A DNA stretch of 8,431 nucleotides from an uncultured Clostridia bacterium (GTDB lineage: Bacteria > Bacillota > Clostridia > Christensenellales > Borkfalkiaceae): contig CANQUY010000077.1 of the NCBI GenBank assembly GCA_947627125.1, positions 1 through 8,431 of the forward strand, written 5' to 3'. The notes beneath the pieces were generated by a model, which made no database searches, was not told the origin of the DNA, and saw only the letters and a program-made list of their open reading frames with translations. The first letter of the stretch is position 1. Every line of letters begins with the position of its first letter. The translations under genes and the position numbers were made by a program. Below, piece by piece: positions 6,220 through 8,431 of the stretch.

Positions 6220-6309
6220 CCGCACACGCCCCTTGGCTCCCTTGCATGACGCCGCACACACAGGCTCCCGTGCGTTTTATGGGATTCTTCGCTGCGCTCA
6301 GAATGAGCG
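6205..6309 (-). repeat. Related repeat unit C, opposite orientation
   Basis: Read on the minus strand this unit begins CGCTCATTCTGAG, continues CGCAGCGAAGAATCCC and ends with CGTCATGCTGAGAAG, so it carries the same arm as units A and B but in direct rather than inverted arrangement. Bases 6205-6290 match 6328-6413 of unit D at 80 of 86 positions. Translated, it gives strings such as SERSEESHKTH, typical of false proteins predicted from dispersed repeats. Confidence 0.75.
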
Positions 6310-6327
6310 CGAGGGGCACGAGCTCCC

Positions 6328-6445
6328 CTTCTCAGCATGACGCCGCCCACGCCCCTTGGCTCCCTTGCAAGACGCCGCACATACGAGCTCACGTGCGTTT
6401 TATGGGATTCTTCCCCTTCGACGTTGCTCAGGGTCAGAATGAGCG
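6328..6445 (-). repeat. Related repeat unit D, opposite orientation, with an alternative loop
   Basis: This is a tandem copy of unit C at a period of 123 bases, 93% identical over its first 86 bases. It differs at the outer arm. Where unit C has the short GCTGCGCTCA between ATTCTTC and GAATGAGCG, unit D has a 23-base stretch (6414-6436) containing CCCTTCGACG and GCTCAGGGTCA, itself a small dyad (CCCT/AGGG). Confidence 0.72.
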
Positions 6446-6476
6446 GACGGCGTACAAATGAGCGTGCGGAGAACAT

Positions 6477-6503
6477 AAAAAATCCCCCGAGGGGGATTTT
6501 TTT
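6477..6503 (-). terminator. Strong intrinsic terminator of the topoisomerase gene, probably bidirectional
   Basis: On the minus strand ATCCCCC and GGGGGAT form a stem with the two-base gap TC, followed by six T residues (6482-6477). A run of seven A residues precedes it, so on the plus strand the same hairpin is also followed by T7. The hairpin starts at the last bases of the TAA stop codon, leaving no trailer. It also shields the gene from any plus-strand transcription out of the repeats. Confidence 0.92.
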
Positions 6504-8431
6504 AACGTTTCATGGAGAAGATCTCCTTTGCTTTCCACGTGACGCCCTTTAAGGGTCTGCCGCGGGTGTAGGTCGCGTCGATGGGAATGTCCTCGGTGGA
6601 GAGCTTTTCTACGCCCCCCTCTTCGGTGAACACGGCAAGGTCGTAAGGCTCCGTCACATAGTCCGCAAAGATGACCTTATCTTCCTTCATATCTGCAACT
6701 CTGACGCCCATGGCCCCGCGGTTCAGGGGCTCGATCTGCGAAACGATGACCCGCTTGAATCTGCCGCCCGAGGTCGCGAGGACGAGTTCCCCGTAGTCCT
6801 CGAGCTGGCTCGCCCAGATGACGGCGTCCCCCTTCTTCACCCCCATGCCCTTGACGCAGGTGGCGGCGGTCTTTCTCACGGGGACTTCGTCCATCTTCAT
6901 GTTGAGGCACATGCCGTTCCGCGTGATGAAGTAGAGGGTCTTGTCCTCGGGGTCGAACTTTTGGACGGCGACGAGCCTATCCCCCTGCTCCATCTTGACG
7001 ACGTCCCCCTTGCCCGCGATGATGTCCTCGAGGTCGCGGCCCATGATCTCGCCCTTTTCGGTGATGAATATGTACGTCCCCTTCTCCTCCTCGGAGAAGA
7101 TGGCAACGGCCCTTTCGTCTTTCTCTGCCTCGGCGACGTCCGAAAGTTTCAGTCCCGCATCTGTCCACTTGCGCATGCATGCCTTCATGTTGAAGCGGAG
7201 GGCGCGGGCCCTGTCGGTGATGACGATGGCGTCGGCATTGGAGAGGAGGGAAACACTCTTGATGACGATCCCGCCCTTCTTCAGCGAGGGAGTGATCTCC
7301 TGCGAGAGCCCCTTGAGCTTCTTCTCCTCCACGCACTTGAGCTTGCCGTCTGCCGTCAGGAAGAGGGAAGCGGGCTCGCCGGGGACAAAGAAGTCCAGCC
7401 GCTCCGCAAAGGCGTCCTCTTCGCTCTCGGGGAGGGCGGACTTTCTCGGCACGGCGTACTTTTTGCCGAGCTCGGTGATCTCCGTCTTGACGACGTCGAG
7501 CTGCAGTTTCTTGCTCCCGACGATCGCCGTCAGCTTCTCGATGAGGGCCTTGAGCTGTTTCAATTCCTCCTCGAGTTTGAACACTTCGAGTTTGGTGAGG
7601 CGGGCGAGCCTCAGATCGAGAATGGCCTGCGCCTGCTTGTCGGAGAGTTCAAAGCGTTTTTTGAGCTTTTCCCTCGCGTCGGGCGTGCTGTCCGCCGATT
7701 TGATGATCTTGATGACCTCGTCGATATTGCGGACGGCGATGATGAGCCCTTCCAAGATATGGCAGCGTTCCTTGGCCTGGTTGAGGTCAAACTTGGTCCT
7801 CCGGAGGACGACCTCGCGCTGGTATTCCACATAGTAGCGGATGATGTCCATGAGCCCCATGAGCATGGGTTTCCCCTTGGCGATGGCCACCATGTTGATG
7901 CCGAAACTGATCTCGAGGTCGGTGTATTTGTAGAGGGCGGCGAGCACGTCCTCCGCATCCTTCTCGGTGCCGCGCATCTCGATGACGGCGCGCATGCCGC
8001 TCCTGTCGCTCTCGTCCACGACCTTGGTGATGGCCGCAAGCTCGCTCTTCTGCTCCCTGAGCTCCGCGATCTTCCGCAAAAGATTTGCCTTATTGACCTG
8101 ATAGGGCAGTTCGGTGATGACGATATTGCGCCTGACGTTGGGGTCCTTGCCGCTCGTGGGGCGTTCCCCCTCCGCAAGCTCCACAAAGACCTTGGCTCGC
8201 ACGGCAATTTTGCCCTTGCCCGTTTCATACGCCTGTTTGAGCTCCCTCCCGATGATCTTGCCGCCCGTGGGGAAGTCGGGGGCGGGAATGTATTTCATCA
8301 TCTTCTCGAGGGAGATATTGGGATCGTCGATATAGGCGACGACGCCGCCGATCACTTCCCCCAAATTGTGGGGCGGAATGTTCGTTGCAAGGCCGACGGC
8401 GATGCCCGAGGCCCCGTTGACGAGGAGATTG
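6502..8431 (-). CDS. gyrA: Type IIA DNA topoisomerase subunit A (GyrA-like, 5' end outside window)
   Basis: The visible 642 residues begin inside the DNA-cleavage domain at NLLVNGASGIAVG, followed by LATNIPPHNLGEVI. The first part of the gene, including the catalytic tyrosine and quinolone-resistance region, is off the right edge. The tower and coiled-coil parts follow: PAPDFPTGGKIIG and YETGKGKI near 50-75, ITELPYQVNKANL near 105-117, DESDRSGMR near 139-147, and the long coiled coil ending near 325 (SDKQAQAILDLRLARLTKLE at 263-282). From about 345 to the end is a six-bladed beta-propeller C-terminal domain with repeated GR and RGAMGV-type turns. ATN rather than ATD before IPPH, and the GASGIAVG loop, favour GyrA over ParC. 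However, the GyrA box that gyrase needs for negative supercoiling (QRRGGKG) appears only as LKKGGIV (visible residues 383-389, bases 7264-7284). The enzyme may therefore act more like topoisomerase IV, or be a second GyrA paralogue. It is closed by the terminator at its stop codon. Confidence 0.93.
   Translation of the reverse strand, partial: NLLVNGASGIAVGLATNIPPHNLGEVIGGVVAYIDDPNISLEKMMKYIPAPDFPTGGKIIGRELKQAYETGKGKIAVRAKVFVELAEGERPTSGKDPNVRRNIVITELPYQVNKANLLRKIAELREQKSELAAITKVVDESDRSGMRAVIEMRGTEKDAEDVLAALYKYTDLEISFGINMVAIAKGKPMLMGLMDIIRYYVEYQREVVLRRTKFDLNQAKERCHILEGLIIAVRNIDEVIKIIKSADSTPDAREKLKKRFELSDKQAQAILDLRLARLTKLEVFKLEEELKQLKALIEKLTAIVGSKKLQLDVVKTEITELGKKYAVPRKSALPESEEDAFAERLDFFVPGEPASLFLTADGKLKCVEEKKLKGLSQEITPSLKKGGIVIKSVSLLSNADAIVITDRARALRFNMKACMRKWTDAGLKLSDVAEAEKDERAVAIFSEEEKGTYIFITEKGEIMGRDLEDIIAGKGDVVKMEQGDRLVAVQKFDPEDKTLYFITRNGMCLNMKMDEVPVRKTAATCVKGMGVKKGDAVIWASQLEDYGELVLATSGGRFKRVIVSQIEPLNRGAMGVRVADMKEDKVIFADYVTEPYDLAVFTEEGGVEKLSTEDIPIDATYTRGRPLKGVTWKAKEIFSMKR

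Larger units (their letters stand above)
5776..6476. other. Gene-free repeat region of about 700 bases
   Basis: I see no credible gene here. Most of it (about 5879-6445) is made of the four palindromic repeat units listed separately. To their left, 5776-5878 holds a GC-rich dyad (CCCCGCC at 5783-5789 with GGCGGGG at 5804-5810), the palindrome GGTATACC at 5810-5817, and the small dyad CGTCA-TGG-TGACG near 5838-5850. None has a T tract or a clear promoter partner. The region lies between the terminator of the topoisomerase gene and the promoter of the small membrane protein. Confidence 0.75.

Noticed and set aside
5879..6445. CRISPR array
   Set aside because: The repeats are over 100 bases long, differ in orientation, and have no short unique spacers or neighbouring cas genes.
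5980..6476. Short open frames on both strands in the repeat region
   Set aside because: They are translations of palindromic repeats (strings like SERSEESHKTH), have no ribosome binding site, and overlap one another on both strands.

Overview
The window looks like a GC-rich chromosome segment from a Gram-positive, clostridia-type bacterium. The genes suggest this: a fused ABC ATPase/FtsX permease next to a MarR regulator, a YitT-family protein, a CNNM/HlyC-type CBS protein, and a thioredoxin-reductase-like flavoprotein with a damaged pyridine-nucleotide site. Placement below class level is a guess. All six complete or partial multi-domain genes and the one small membrane-protein gene lie on the minus strand, so the text reads from right to left in transcription order.

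From 8431 down to 6502 is the C-terminal two thirds of a type IIA topoisomerase A subunit (GyrA-like, but with a degenerate GyrA box). It is closed by a strong hairpin terminator that begins at the stop codon. From about 6476 to 5776 there is no credible gene. Instead there is a cluster of REP/MITE-like palindromic repeats: two 95% identical 141-bp units in plus orientation and two 93% identical units in the opposite orientation, all built from the same short arm (CATTCTGAG or CATGCTGAG).

Next come a six-helix membrane protein of unknown function (5738-5178), whose consensus promoter sits so close to the ATG that the mRNA may be leaderless, and a YitT/DUF2179 membrane protein (5098-4187) with its own extended -10 promoter inside a 9-bp inverted repeat. 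A 286-residue thioredoxin-reductase-like flavoprotein follows 39 bases later. It keeps the FAD motifs and the CxxC disulfide but has lost the glycine-rich NAD(P)H site, as in ferredoxin-linked (FFTR-type) or other NADPH-independent members.

The left third holds a DUF21-CBS (CNNM/CorC-like) membrane protein that lacks the usual C-terminal domain, a terminator, and then a MarR regulator and MacB-like ABC transporter pair read from one good promoter upstream of marR. This is the usual layout of a self-regulated efflux or stress operon. The transporter runs off the left edge.

The most unusual features are the repeat cluster with its shared arm asymmetry, the NAD(P)H-motif-less thioredoxin reductase homologue, and the likely leaderless gene. 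No CRISPR array, tRNA, rRNA or transposase was seen.
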